61,975 nt of DNA from Candidatus Firestoneibacteriota bacterium (GTDB taxonomy: Bacteria; Oederibacteriota; D2-FULL-39-29; CAIOVX01), in NCBI GenBank assembly GCA_903861835.1, contig CAIOVX010000074.1:1-61975 (forward strand), written 5' to 3'. Below the pieces are notes generated by a model. It had not been told where the DNA came from. It ran no database searches and saw only the letters and a program-made list of their open reading frames with translations. Position 1 is the stretch's first letter. Every line of letters starts with the position of its first letter. Shown piece after piece: positions 48,757 to 58,206 of the stretch. Made by a program: the position numbers and the translations under genes.

Positions 48757-51069
48757 ATGGCGACAATGAGAAAGATATATGAACTCGCGAAAGAGATCAA
48801 CGTAAAATCTCAGGATATTATCCGTTTCCTGAACAGTTCCGGATTTCCCGCGTTCAAGACCGAACTCCAGCCGATCAGCGGTGTGCTGGCGGATTTTGTT
48901 TACGAAAAATTCACGGGAAAACCTGCTCCCAAAAGAGAGATAAAAAAACCTGAACCCAAACCTGTTCTAAAGCCGGTAGTTCCGGTTGCCGCGGTTCCGG
49001 TTCCAGCTCCCGTGATAAAGCCCGTTGCGCCGGTAAAACCGGCCGATGATGTCAGCGCAATGTTTAAGCCTGATGCTTCGACATTAAAGCCGCTTCCGCC
49101 GAAGCCTGAGTTTAAGGCCGCGGAAAAGCTGGCCGCAGCGCTTGCCAGGAAAGCAGAGCCGAAGCAGCAGCCGAAGTTCCACATTGTTAAACAGGTAACG
49201 AAGCCCGCGCCCAAGCCTGGGCTTAGAAGGCCGGAGCAGATGCGCCTGAAACACCAGCCCAAGCCCGTTATCAAGCAGGCTGAAGGCGAAATTGACACAG
49301 GCGAGAAGAAGGTCATAAAGATAACCGAAGTCACCACCGTAGCCGAACTTTCAAACAAACTCAAAGTCAGCACTTCCGACCTTATTAAAAAGATTATGGG
49401 GCTCGGCATGCTCGTAACTATAAACGCGAAGCTGGACAAGGACACCATCTCGGTCATAGCGGCAGAGTTCGGCTATGAAGTTGACATAATCTCTATTTTC
49501 AGCGAAGAAGTTGCCCAGGAAGAAGTTGAGGAAGAGAAAGGGCTAGTTTACGAGCACCGTCCTCCGATAGTTACCGTAATGGGGCATGTTGACCACGGCA
49601 AGACTTCTCTTTTGGACGCCATCAGGGAAACCAATGTAGCCGGCGGGGAAGCAGGCCAAATCACCCAGCATATCGGCGCTTACAAAGTTAAACTTCCGAA
49701 GGGTGAGATAGTTTTTCTGGATACTCCGGGGCACGAAGCCTTCACTTCAATGAGGGCGAGAGGCGCGCAGATCACGGATATCGTGGTGCTGGTTGTAGCG
49801 GCCGATGACGGCGCTATGCCGCAGACCATTGAAGCCATCAATCACGCGAAAGAAGCCAAAGTGCCTCTGATTGTCGCTATGAATAAAATGGACAAACCGG
49901 AAGCCAATCCGGAGATGGTAAAACAGGCGCTTTCAAAATATGAACTTATTCCGGAAGACTGGGGCGGAAAAACTGCCTACATGCCGGTCTCGGCCAGAAA
50001 GAAGACCGGAATTCAGGAACTGCTTGACCGTATCCTCCTTGAATCAGAAATGCTGGAACTGAAAGCTTCCAGGCAGGGCAGGGCAAAGGGCGTAGTGCTT
50101 GAAGCCAGGCTGGACAAGGGCAAAGGGCCGGTAGCCACCGTGCTCGTGGAAAAAGGAACTCTGCGCGTCGGTGATTCGTTCGTCGCCGGTTTCCATTACG
50201 GAAAAATAAGGGCTATGATGACGGACAGAGGAGACCGGCTTGCCGAAGCGGTTCCGCCGACTCCGGTAGAGATTATAGGTTTTGACGGAGTTCCTTCCGC
50301 CGGAGACATCTTTATGTCCGTCGCGGATGACAAGGCGGCCAGGGCGATATCCGGCAAGCGCAACGAACTTCAGAGAGAAATTAACATCCAGAAAGCGAAG
50401 CACATTACGCTGGAGAGCATTTACTCTGAGATACAGGAAGGCAAGCTGAAAGATCTCAAGATAATCCTTAAGGGCGATGTGTCCGGTTCCATCGACGCGA
50501 TTTCCGAAGCCCTCGAAAAACTCTCAACCGATGTCATTAAGATTACTATCATTCACAAAGGCACCGGCAATATCAGCGAGTCCGATGTTATGCTCGCAGC
50601 CGCTTCGAACGCCGTTATCATAGGTTTCGGCGTGGCGATGAACACCAATGTGCCCGATATAGCGAAAAGAGAAGAAGTTGAAGTCAACCTTTACAAAATT
50701 ATTTACGAGATTATTGACGCGGTCAAGGCCGCTATGGAAGGTATGCTCGAGCCGGTCTTCATCGAGGTCAAAGTCGGCAGAGCGGAGATCAAGCAGATTA
50801 TCAAGATCCCTGATGGTTTCATCGCGGGAGCTATGGTTACCGAAGGAAAACTTACGAGGGGCGGCATCGCGAAGTTATTCCGCGACGGCGCTGTTGTAGG
50901 AGAAGGAAAAATAGCGTCCCTCAGGCGTTTCAAAGACGATGTGAAGGAAGTTGCCGCGGGCTACGAGTGCGGGCTTTCCATTGATGGCGTGAAGGAATAC
51001 AAGCCCGGCGATATAGTCGAGCTTTTTGTGAAAGAAAAAGTTGTTAAAGCAAAGAAGGCCGGCAATTGA
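48757..51069 (+). CDS. infB: Translation initiation factor IF-2
   Basis: GTPase that places initiator tRNA on the ribosome, 770 aa. Two IF2 N-terminal domains ([19 protein letters not shown] at the start, [18 protein letters not shown] near 190) flank a Pro/Lys/Ala-rich linker. The G domain has GHVDHGKT (about 274-281), DTPGHEAF and NKMD. Domains II-IV follow to the end. Its ATG directly abuts the nusA stop, so translation is probably coupled. Confidence 0.97.
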   Translation: MATMRKIYELAKEINVKSQDIIRFLNSSGFPAFKTELQPISGVLADFVYEKFTGKPAPKREIKKPEPKPVLKPVVPVAAVPVPAPVIKPVAPVKPADDVSAMFKPDASTLKPLPPKPEFKAAEKLAAALARKAEPKQQPKFHIVKQVTKPAPKPGLRRPEQMRLKHQPKPVIKQAEGEIDTGEKKVIKITEVTTVAELSNKLKVSTSDLIKKIMGLGMLVTINAKLDKDTISVIAAEFGYEVDIISIFSEEVAQEEVEEEKGLVYEHRPPIVTVMGHVDHGKTSLLDAIRETNVAGGEAGQITQHIGAYKVKLPKGEIVFLDTPGHEAFTSMRARGAQITDIVVLVVAADDGAMPQTIEAINHAKEAKVPLIVAMNKMDKPEANPEMVKQALSKYELIPEDWGGKTAYMPVSARKKTGIQELLDRILLESEMLELKASRQGRAKGVVLEARLDKGKGPVATVLVEKGTLRVGDSFVAGFHYGKIRAMMTDRGDRLAEAVPPTPVEIIGFDGVPSAGDIFMSVADDKAARAISGKRNELQREINIQKAKHITLESIYSEIQEGKLKDLKIILKGDVSGSIDAISEALEKLSTDVIKITIIHKGTGNISESDVMLAAASNAVIIGFGVAMNTNVPDIAKREEVEVNLYKIIYEIIDAVKAAMEGMLEPVFIEVKVGRAEIKQIIKIPDGFIAGAMVTEGKLTRGGIAKLFRDGAVVGEGKIASLRRFKDDVKEVAAGYECGLSIDGVKEYKPGDIVELFVKEKVVKAKKAGN

Positions 51070-51097
51070 CAGAGATCCGCGGTGAAAGGGGCATGAT

Positions 51098-51454
51098 GTG
51101 TCTTTAAGGAACGAGAAACTTTCCAAACAAATACTCCGTGAGGTGAGTTCCATAATCAATACCGGAGTAAAGGACCCCGATCTGGGGTTTGTGACCGTCA
51201 CTAATGTAAAGATGAAGACGGATGTCAATGCCGTGACTATTTTTGTAAGCATCCTGGGCACGGCGCGTGAAAAGAAATCTTCTATAGAAGCCTTAAAGAG
51301 GGCCCGCGGCTATATCCGCAGGCAACTGGCCGCGAGCATTCAGGTAAAGTTCGTGCCGGAGATAGAATTTGAACTTGACACTTCCATGGAGAATATAGAG
51401 AATACCTTGAAGTTAATTAATTCTCTCGAGAAAGGTAGAAAGAGTGAGAAGTAA
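51098..51454 (+). CDS. rbfA: Ribosome-binding factor A
   Basis: 30S maturation and cold-adaptation factor of the KH-like fold, 118 aa, starting at GTG after AAAGGGG. The pattern SKQILREVSSIINTGVKDPDLG and FVTVTNVKMK is typical (given in pieces). It overlaps the next gene by 11 bases. Confidence 0.92.
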   Translation: MSLRNEKLSKQILREVSSIINTGVKDPDLGFVTVTNVKMKTDVNAVTIFVSILGTAREKKSSIEALKRARGYIRRQLAASIQVKFVPEIEFELDTSMENIENTLKLINSLEKGRKSEK

Positions 51455-52427
51455 TTCCATCAGCGAAATAGCGAATGCCCTCCGCAAGGGGGATGATTTC
51501 CTGCTTACTACCCATGTGCATCCGGACGGGGACGGAATCGGCGCGGAGACAGCGCTGGCCCTGGGCTTGAAACAGTTAAAAAAGACAGTAATGGTAGTCA
51601 ACAGCGATCCTATTCCCTCCAACTATTGTTTCCTGCCGCTTGAAGGTCTTTTCCGCGACCGCGTCCCGAAACATGCATACTTTTCCTGCGCCGTCGCTCT
51701 GGAATGTTCGGAGCCTGAACGCCTCGGCAAACTGCAAGAAACCTTCAGAGGTATTGAGACTATAATCAATATTGACCATCATCCCGGGAACACCTGGTTC
51801 GGAGACTATAACTATGTGCGAACCGAGGCTTGCGCCGTCGGCGAGCAAGTTTACGACATTCTGAAAACGATGAAAGTAAGGATAGATCCGGGTATGGCGG
51901 CCTGCATCTACACTTCAATCCTAACCGATACGGGTTCTTTCTCCTACTCAAACACCACCTGGCGGACGCACGAGATAGTTGAAGACCTCATCAAACTCGG
52001 GGCAAATCCCACGGATATTTATCAGGCGGTCTACGAGTCAAATTCTCCAGGTAAGATACAACTGCTGGGTGAGATACTTTCAACGCTTTCCTTCTCGCCG
52101 GACAAACGCGTAGCCTGGGTCACTATGACCCGCAAAGCGTTTAAGGATACTCATACGAGTTATGAGGACGCGGAAGGTATGATAAATTATGCCAGATCCA
52201 TCAAGACCGTTGATATCGCGATATCCTTCACCGAACTAAACAGCGGCAAGGTCAAAGTGAGTTTCAGGTCTAAGACTCACGAGCAGGATGTGAACAAGTT
52301 AGCCGCCTTGTTCAACGGCGGCGGACACACGAGAGCGTCCGGCTGTGTCATAGACGACACGCTCGAAAACACAAAGAAACAGGTGCTGGAGAGAGTCTTG
52401 TTGTTCATGAAAAAATCCGTTAAGTAG
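51444..52427 (+). CDS. nrnA: DHH/DHHA1 phosphoesterase (NrnA-like)
   Basis: Predicted bifunctional oligoribonuclease and pAp phosphatase, 327 aa, GTG start. DHH motifs: TTHVHPDGDGIGAE, NIDHHPGN and TDTGSFSYS. The DHHA1 domain carries NGGGHTRASGC. It follows rbfA, as in many bacterial rimP-nusA-infB-rbfA operons. If active on short RNAs it could also degrade pGpG, the breakdown product of c-di-GMP; that is inference. Confidence 0.9.
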   Translation: MRSNSISEIANALRKGDDFLLTTHVHPDGDGIGAETALALGLKQLKKTVMVVNSDPIPSNYCFLPLEGLFRDRVPKHAYFSCAVALECSEPERLGKLQETFRGIETIINIDHHPGNTWFGDYNYVRTEACAVGEQVYDILKTMKVRIDPGMAACIYTSILTDTGSFSYSNTTWRTHEIVEDLIKLGANPTDIYQAVYESNSPGKIQLLGEILSTLSFSPDKRVAWVTMTRKAFKDTHTSYEDAEGMINYARSIKTVDIAISFTELNSGKVKVSFRSKTHEQDVNKLAALFNGGGHTRASGCVIDDTLENTKKQVLERVLLFMKKSVK

Positions 52428-52441
52428 CGGGGAGCTGTCCT

Positions 52442-52714
52442 ATGGTTCGTTCCGACATAGTAAAGAAGGTCGCCGAAAGTACCGGCCTTTCAAAGGGTGA
52501 CGCGGATAAAGTTGTTTCCATTATACTTGAGAATATGATCTCCTATCTTGAGAAAGGCGAGAAGTTGGAACTTCGGGGTTTCGGCACTTTCTATGCGAGA
52601 CAGAGAGGCGCGAGGGTGGCAAGGAATCTCAAAACCAACGAGACGCTTCCGCTGCCTCCGAGGAAAGTTATCTACTTTAAGGCAGGAAAGGACCTGAAAG
52701 TTCTGAGCAAATAA
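52442..52714 (+). CDS. HU/IHF-family DNA-binding protein
   Basis: A 90-aa nucleoid protein with the HU/IHF fold. MVRSDIVKKVAE at the start and LRGFGTFYARQR leading into the DNA-binding arm RNLKTNETLPLPPRKVIYFK are typical. The arm carries NLKTNE rather than the GRNPRTG of standard HU. It starts 14 bases after nrnA, so it may be part of that operon. Confidence 0.93.
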   Translation: MVRSDIVKKVAESTGLSKGDADKVVSIILENMISYLEKGEKLELRGFGTFYARQRGARVARNLKTNETLPLPPRKVIYFKAGKDLKVLSK

Positions 52715-52746
52715 TTCCCCGGATTAAGCAATAATTGTCCGGCGAC

Positions 52747-52783
52747 CTGTTTTAGCCGTTCTACCGTCGGCTCCGTGAAACAG
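52747..52783 (+). promoter_or_regulatory. Possible leader hairpin after the HU gene
   Basis: CTGTTT (52747-52752) can pair with AAACAG (52778-52783), with an inner AGCCG/CGGCT pair. No T-run follows. It lies in the 5' leader of the next gene. Confidence 0.3.
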
Positions 52784-52796
52784 CAAAGGGGGGAAC

Positions 52797-54569
52797 ATGA
52801 GCGAGAATACCGGAAGCAATATCGCGATAGCTTGCCTGTTTTGCCTTATCTTCGCCGTCATCGGCTTTTTAGTTTACGATCTGGTCTTCTACTACCCCAG
52901 GGCTGTCATTTCCTTCACAAATGATTTCACTTCAGTTAAAACCGATATTCCTTTCAAATTAAACGTCAATATTGTAAGTCTCAACTACAGCGCGAAAAAC
53001 TGCACGGCCGGCCTTGAATTTATCTCTCCCGACGGCAGGGCGATCCTTATCAGCGAGCAGGCCTTGCCGCTTATGCCGGGAAAAACCGTTCCGCTTGTTT
53101 TTGAAGCTGTTATTTCAAGTAAAAATATTACGGGGAATTATACCGCGGTCGTATATCTTTCGGGGCGCCGTTCTATGTTCTTTGGGAGCAAGAGCAGATT
53201 CGCCGAATTAAGGAAAGAGTTCGGCGTGGCCCAAAAAATTATTGACGGAACCTTGGAGCTGAAATCACCTGTCGGCATTGTAACTTGCAAGCCCGGGAGC
53301 AAGCTGCTCTTTGGCGGCACGGCTGCCAATACCGGCGAAACTGAACAATATCTTTCCATTGACTGCATAATAACCCCTCCTGAGGGGGTAGAGATCAATC
53401 TCGGAGTTACGCCTATGACGCTGGCCGTGCAGGAGAAAAAGGATTTCTCTTTCACCTTTGAAGTTCCTGCGGCGCCTGCGGGGAAGTACAAGGCTCGGGT
53501 CTCTCTCTTTGCGGGAAATCCCAACCTGCCTAGCGGGCAGAAACTAATACAACTTGACAGGGAGTTTATGGCGGCAAAGTCCTCGGAAAAAGCTGCTTTT
53601 GGCGGAATAAAGCCCCGCGGCAGTTTTAAATGCGGTGGAAAAGCCGGATTTGACGTGTCGTTCTCCAATGCAGGTGACGCCGCAAAAACCTTCAGCGTGG
53701 AAGCAGTTGTTCTTGACCCTTCCGGAAAAGTAAAAAAACTGCCGGGCAAAGAAGTCGCGCTGGGTTCTAAGGTCTCAAAAAAGCTGTCCTACGATATTTC
53801 GTTTGCTTCCTCCGGACCGTCAGGGAAATATACTCTGAGCCTGACTGCCTACTCCGGAAAGGCAGGCGCGGCGGGAAGGGCTGTGTTGGACCGGTCCATT
53901 ACCGGTTTCACCGTGGAGAATTCTGTCTCGGCGGGCGCTGCCGAAATCTCGCAGCCGGCAAATGTTAAGCTTGGCGCGAATACCGGTATTACCGCAAAAT
54001 TTATAAACAGCGGCGGGAGTGACCGTGAGTTCTTCGCCGTCATTGAAGCCTCAGGCCCGTCCGGCGGGATCTATCCTCTGCTGGGAGAGAAAGTAGCGCT
54101 CAAGAAAGGGGAAAGCAAGTCTTTCACAAAAGAATTTATTGCTGACGCTTCTATGCCTGACGCGAAATACAAGGTAACGGCTTCCATCTGGGACAAAGCC
54201 GGAGAAGACGGCAGGCCCGTGAACAAATTCGGCGAGCAGGCGGCGGAATTCTCGGTTATTGACAACCCTCCCACGCTCTCAAATTTTGTATATGTAGCGC
54301 CTGCCCTGGAGAAACCGGGTATCATTACGATAAAAGCGAAGGACGATAAGGGTCTAAAAGAAGTAAGGCTTGTTTACAAAGGTCCGGGAATGACGGAATA
54401 TGCTAAAGAAAGCATGATTAAGACCGGCGGGACAGACAAAAACGGCTGGGATTATTCAATTCAGACCGGCACCTTTACCTCCACCGGTTCTTTTATGTTC
54501 TACGTGGAAGCCATAGATCTTAAGGGGCAGCAAACTAAAACCTCGGAGGAGAAAACGGAGATTAAGTAA
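52797..54569 (+). CDS. Membrane-anchored protein with Ig-like repeats
   Basis: A 590-aa protein I do not recognise. One N-terminal transmembrane helix (about 8-28) anchors a long extracytoplasmic part. That part consists of about four beta-sandwich-like repeats of 110-130 residues. They share a rhythm of F.N.G, then P.G..., then L..K..F, then G.Y....S...G (for example DVSFSNAGDAAKTFSVE and AKFINSGGSDREFFAVIE). The final segment DNPPTLSNFVYVAP starts another domain type. It may form a periplasmic or surface stalk. AAAGGGGGG precedes the ATG. Confidence 0.7.
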   Translation: MSENTGSNIAIACLFCLIFAVIGFLVYDLVFYYPRAVISFTNDFTSVKTDIPFKLNVNIVSLNYSAKNCTAGLEFISPDGRAILISEQALPLMPGKTVPLVFEAVISSKNITGNYTAVVYLSGRRSMFFGSKSRFAELRKEFGVAQKIIDGTLELKSPVGIVTCKPGSKLLFGGTAANTGETEQYLSIDCIITPPEGVEINLGVTPMTLAVQEKKDFSFTFEVPAAPAGKYKARVSLFAGNPNLPSGQKLIQLDREFMAAKSSEKAAFGGIKPRGSFKCGGKAGFDVSFSNAGDAAKTFSVEAVVLDPSGKVKKLPGKEVALGSKVSKKLSYDISFASSGPSGKYTLSLTAYSGKAGAAGRAVLDRSITGFTVENSVSAGAAEISQPANVKLGANTGITAKFINSGGSDREFFAVIEASGPSGGIYPLLGEKVALKKGESKSFTKEFIADASMPDAKYKVTASIWDKAGEDGRPVNKFGEQAAEFSVIDNPPTLSNFVYVAPALEKPGIITIKAKDDKGLKEVRLVYKGPGMTEYAKESMIKTGGTDKNGWDYSIQTGTFTSTGSFMFYVEAIDLKGQQTKTSEEKTEIK

Positions 54570-54583
54570 TTGTCCAAAAAAAA

Positions 54584-55306
54584 GTGAGCATAGCCGAGAA
54601 CATTGACATAATAAGAAAGCGTATTGCGGAAGCTTCCAGGTCCTCCGGCCGTAAACCGGAGGACATTCTTTTGATAGCTGTCACGAAGACCAGGTCGCCG
54701 GTTGAAGTCGACGCTGCAGTTGCTGCAGGGTTAGGGACTATCGGAGAAAACCGCGTCCAGGAAGCAAGGGAGAAGTTCCCTCTGCTTGCCTCTTCTCCGG
54801 TAAAGCATATGATAGGGCATTTGCAGAGCAACAAGGCAAAGGAAGCCGTAAAACTATTTGATCTGATCCAATCCGTTGACAGCGTCCGGCTGCTTGCGGT
54901 GATAGACAAGGAAGCGAAGAAGAATAACAAGATTATGAAGGTACTGGCTGAGGTCAATATCGGCGGGGAAGGAAGCAAGAGCGGTATGAACCCCGGGGAA
55001 ATTGCCGCTTTCCTGCGCGAGGCCGTAAAATACGAAAACATAAGCGTCCGCGGGCTTATGACGATAGCTCCTTTTCTGGAATCTGCGGAGCAGGTCAGGC
55101 CCTACTTTAAGAAAATGAAAGAACTTTTTGACGAAGCTGCGCGTTTTTCCGCGCAAAACGTTAAAATGGAGCATTTGTCCATGGGCATGAGCGGGGATTT
55201 TGTGACTGCGATAGAGGAAGGAGCTACTATGGTCAGGATTGGCACGGCCATCTTTGGCACGGCCATCTTTGGCACGGCCATCTTTGGAGAAAGAGCCGGA
55301 GGTTAG
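54584..55306 (+). CDS. yggS: PLP homeostasis protein (YggS/YggS-like) with triplicated C-terminal motif
   Basis: Pyridoxal-phosphate-binding protein of the alanine racemase N-terminal fold, 240 aa, GTG start with no clear ribosome site. The PLP Lys is in LIAVTKTRS; GENRVQEA and HMIGHLQSNKAK follow, then LSMGMSGDF and VRIGTAIFG. The family normally ends just after GTAIFG. Here GTAIF is present three times, encoded by a 15-bp tandem repeat. The stop codon lies inside the start of a period-8 array. Confidence 0.92.
   Translation: MSIAENIDIIRKRIAEASRSSGRKPEDILLIAVTKTRSPVEVDAAVAAGLGTIGENRVQEAREKFPLLASSPVKHMIGHLQSNKAKEAVKLFDLIQSVDSVRLLAVIDKEAKKNNKIMKVLAEVNIGGEGSKSGMNPGEIAAFLREAVKYENISVRGLMTIAPFLESAEQVRPYFKKMKELFDEAARFSAQNVKMEHLSMGMSGDFVTAIEEGATMVRIGTAIFGTAIFGTAIFGERAGG
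55241..55285. repeat. 15-bp tandem triplication in yggS
   Basis: GGCACGGCCATCTTT three times without a mismatch (55241, 55256, 55271). The unit is a multiple of three, so the frame is kept. Confidence 0.95.
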
Positions 55307-55340
55307 AGGGTTGGATGTTCGGATGGTTGGATGCTTAAAA
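55298..55340. repeat. Period-8 array (five units)
   Basis: GGAGGTTA GAGGGTTG, GATGTTCG GATGGTTG, GATGCTTA, then AAA. The first unit provides the last codons and stop of yggS. Confidence 0.85.
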
Positions 55341-55388
55341 GCCAGCAAGGATGATGCGCGGACTCTCAAAAATAGATGACGGAAGACG

Positions 55389-55424
55389 GAAGGTCAGAAG
55401 GTCAAATGCTTGGATGCTTGAAAA
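55389..55424. repeat. Period-8 array (four units)
   Basis: GAAGGTCA GAAGGTCA, AATGCTTG GATGCTTG, then AAAA. It is the second array in the same gap, 48 bases after the first. Confidence 0.8.
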
Positions 55425-55442
55425 TGGGCAAACGGAGAAGAT

Positions 55443-57386
55443 TTGAAAAAGCACTTGATGACGGAGCTAAAGCTTTCTTCCATCAAACCCGAAGGCTGGC
55501 TTAAGGAAGCGTTAAAGCGTTCTGAAAAAGGAATGGCCGGACATTTGCAGGAAGCGGGTTATCCTTTTAATACGCGTTTTTGGGGCAGGTCCTACAACAG
55601 CGGCGATAAAGGAAACGAAGTTGACAAGTCAAGCTGGTGGCCCTATGAACAGACCGCCTATCTTATAGACGGTCAGCTCCGCACCGGAATCCTTAACAGA
55701 AAAGCGGTTCTTATCAACCGGACTAAAAAACAAATTCTTGCTGTAATTAATAATCCCGACCGGGACGGATATCTTGGCCCGGATTTTCTGAAAGAGGACA
55801 AAGAACTCAACCGCTGGTCGCACTCTGTTTTCTTCAGGGCAGCCGCGGCGCTTTATGATCTAACAGGCGACAAAAAGATTATTGCCGCCCTAAAAGGCCA
55901 TTTCCTTTCCGGAACCTCTCATCACGAATTCGCAAGGGATGTCTGTAATATCGAAACCATGCTCTGGCTGTATGAAAAAACAGGCGAACGGAGGTTTGTG
56001 AAACTTTCAGAAAGGGCCTGGAAGGGATTTAACAGGCGCTATCCGGATTACGCTTCTGCCGATAAGAAGCTGAACAGGGATATTCCGATAGCCTCTCACG
56101 GAGTCACCTATAACGAAACAGCAAAGCTTCCGGCCCTGCTCTACCTGTATACAGGAAAGAAAGCTTACTTTAAGAGTTCCGTCAGCGGCTACAGAAAAAT
56201 AGAGAAATACCATATACTTGCCGACGGGGTTCACAGTTCCGCCGAGTCACTCCGCGGTAAAGACCCGATGGACAGCCACGAGACCTGCGACATTGTTGAC
56301 TACCAGTGGAGTCTCGGCTTCCTGCTGATGGCAACCGGAAATGCGCATTATGCTGATATGATCGAGAGGGGAACTTTTAACGCAGGTTTCGGCGCCGTGC
56401 TGAAGGATTTCAAAGCGACCCAGTATTTCTCCTGCGTAAACCAGGTAGTCGCGACAAGCCATTCAAACCATAATCCGTGGCGGACCGGGAATCACCGGAT
56501 GGCTTTTAGACCTATTCACGTGCCGGAGTGCTGTTCCGGCAACTCGACCAGGTTCCTTCCGGTTTTTGCGGGCAGGATGTGGATGGGGCTCAACAACGGA
56601 ATAGCCGCGGTTTGCTACGGTCCTTCGTCAGTTGAGTTTTTGGCCAAAAACGGTTCGCGGGTGCAGGTTGTTGAAGAGACAGGCTATCCTTTCTCTGAAG
56701 TAATCCGCTTCAAGTTTTCCATGAAATCTTCCTGCAGTTTTGAGTTCAGATTCAGGGTGCCCGGCTGGTGCCAAAAAGCAGTACTGTTCATAAATGGAAA
56801 AAAATACACGGGCAGACTTCCCGCGGGGACCTTTGTTCCGCTGGAAAGAATATTTAATAACGGCGACCTGCTTGAACTTAGGCTTCCTATGAAGGTACTC
56901 GCAAAGCGGCATGCCGGAGGCGGTATCTCTCTTGAAAGGGGCCCGGTGCTTTTCTCCCTGCCGGTGAAAGAGAAACGGACGGTCGAAAACCTTCCGGGTC
57001 TTTCAACCAAGAAGCTACCGGCTTTGAGCCTGCTTCCGGTTTCAAAATGGAATTTTGCCCTTGACCTTAAATCCTCAGAGGGTAATATAATACTTGAGCA
57101 TACGCATGTGGGCGGTTTCCCGTTCGATCCCGGCTCCGCGGCGGTAAAACTAAAAGTCCCGGCCCGCGAAGTCAGGGGCTGGAAAGTGATAGAGAGCAGC
57201 ACCTGTGTCAGGCAGGAACCGGGCAAGCCGGAAATGCAGAGGCTGTCAAAAGGAAAATTCAGGCTGACGCCGCCCTTGCCGGCGCAAAAGGGATTAAAGA
57301 AAAGGCTGGGCGGCCTTGAAGAAATAACGCTCATTCCTTACGGGTGTACCCTGCTCAGATTGACCGTTTTACCGGAGGTAAAATGA
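55443..57386 (+). CDS. GH127-type glycosidase (beta-L-arabinofuranosidase family, DUF1680)
   Basis: A 647-aa (alpha/alpha)6-barrel glycoside hydrolase. The TTG start has GGAG five bases upstream. The GH127 zinc-thiolate site is visible: E280 and C282 in SHETCD, and C363-C364 in VPECCSGN. They align with the Glu, Cys and Cys-Cys of the characterised arabinofuranosidase, where the first Cys of the pair is the nucleophile. No signal peptide is seen, so it probably acts on imported sugars. The true substrate (L-arabinofuranose or another) is open. It ends with an ATGA overlap with proC. Confidence 0.85.
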   Translation: MKKHLMTELKLSSIKPEGWLKEALKRSEKGMAGHLQEAGYPFNTRFWGRSYNSGDKGNEVDKSSWWPYEQTAYLIDGQLRTGILNRKAVLINRTKKQILAVINNPDRDGYLGPDFLKEDKELNRWSHSVFFRAAAALYDLTGDKKIIAALKGHFLSGTSHHEFARDVCNIETMLWLYEKTGERRFVKLSERAWKGFNRRYPDYASADKKLNRDIPIASHGVTYNETAKLPALLYLYTGKKAYFKSSVSGYRKIEKYHILADGVHSSAESLRGKDPMDSHETCDIVDYQWSLGFLLMATGNAHYADMIERGTFNAGFGAVLKDFKATQYFSCVNQVVATSHSNHNPWRTGNHRMAFRPIHVPECCSGNSTRFLPVFAGRMWMGLNNGIAAVCYGPSSVEFLAKNGSRVQVVEETGYPFSEVIRFKFSMKSSCSFEFRFRVPGWCQKAVLFINGKKYTGRLPAGTFVPLERIFNNGDLLELRLPMKVLAKRHAGGGISLERGPVLFSLPVKEKRTVENLPGLSTKKLPALSLLPVSKWNFALDLKSSEGNIILEHTHVGGFPFDPGSAAVKLKVPAREVRGWKVIESSTCVRQEPGKPEMQRLSKGKFRLTPPLPAQKGLKKRLGGLEEITLIPYGCTLLRLTVLPEVK

Positions 57387-58183
57387 AGACAGGTTTTATC
57401 GGCGCAGGAAATATGGCGGAAGCAATTATCAGGGGATTGATCAGGGCAAAGCTATCCGCGCCTGAAGAAATATTAATATCGGACATCAGCGTTGAGAGGC
57501 TGGAATTCCTGAAAAAGGAATGCGGCGTGATTACCGCTAAAGATAACGCGTCGCTCGTTGCTTCAGTGGATACGGTGGTCATTGCGGTAAAACCCAAGGA
57601 TGTGGATGCGGCACTTTTGGATATAAAGGAAAATTCAAAGGCCGGCACGCTGATTGTTTCTATTGCTGCAGCAATTTCAACCGGCTATATTGAAGCGCGT
57701 ACAGGCGGCAAAACGCCTGTGATACGGGTGATGCCTAACACGCCGGCTCTGGTCGGTAGCGGAATGGCGGCGCTTTGCGCGGGAAAAGCCGCAGGAAAGA
57801 ATGAAATCGCAGCGGCAATAAAACTCCTCTCCGCGGTCGGCAAGGTCATTGAAGTCAAAGAAGAGCAAATGGATATCGTAACCGCGGTAAGCGGTAGCGG
57901 TCCCGCCTATGTTTTCCTTTTCCTGGAAGGCCTGATAGCAGCAGGAGTAAAATTCGGGCTTAAGCCGGAAGAGGCGGAAACGCTTGCCTATAATACGGTA
58001 CTGGGTTCGGCCAAACTGGTGCTCGAGACCGGAGAAAGCCCGGAGACGCTGCGTAAAAGGGTAACTTCGCCCGGCGGCACGACAATGGAAGCCGTCGCGG
58101 TCTTTGAGAACCGTGATTTTAAAAAGATAATAGAGGCTGCGGTCAAGGCCTGCATGGATAAATCCAAAAAACTTACAAGGTAA
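57383..58183 (+). CDS. proC: Pyrroline-5-carboxylate reductase
   Basis: Last step of proline synthesis: NAD(P)H-dependent reduction of pyrroline-5-carboxylate; 266 aa. The Rossmann motif is GFIGAGNMAEAII. The C-terminal signature is KRVTSPGGTTMEAVAVFE. The ATG at 57383 has CCGGAGG upstream and overlaps the previous stop. Confidence 0.95.
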   Translation: MKTGFIGAGNMAEAIIRGLIRAKLSAPEEILISDISVERLEFLKKECGVITAKDNASLVASVDTVVIAVKPKDVDAALLDIKENSKAGTLIVSIAAAISTGYIEARTGGKTPVIRVMPNTPALVGSGMAALCAGKAAGKNEIAAAIKLLSAVGKVIEVKEEQMDIVTAVSGSGPAYVFLFLEGLIAAGVKFGLKPEEAETLAYNTVLGSAKLVLETGESPETLRKRVTSPGGTTMEAVAVFENRDFKKIIEAAVKACMDKSKKLTR

Positions 58184-58206
58184 GATTTCTAATTCCGGAG
58201 GACCGA

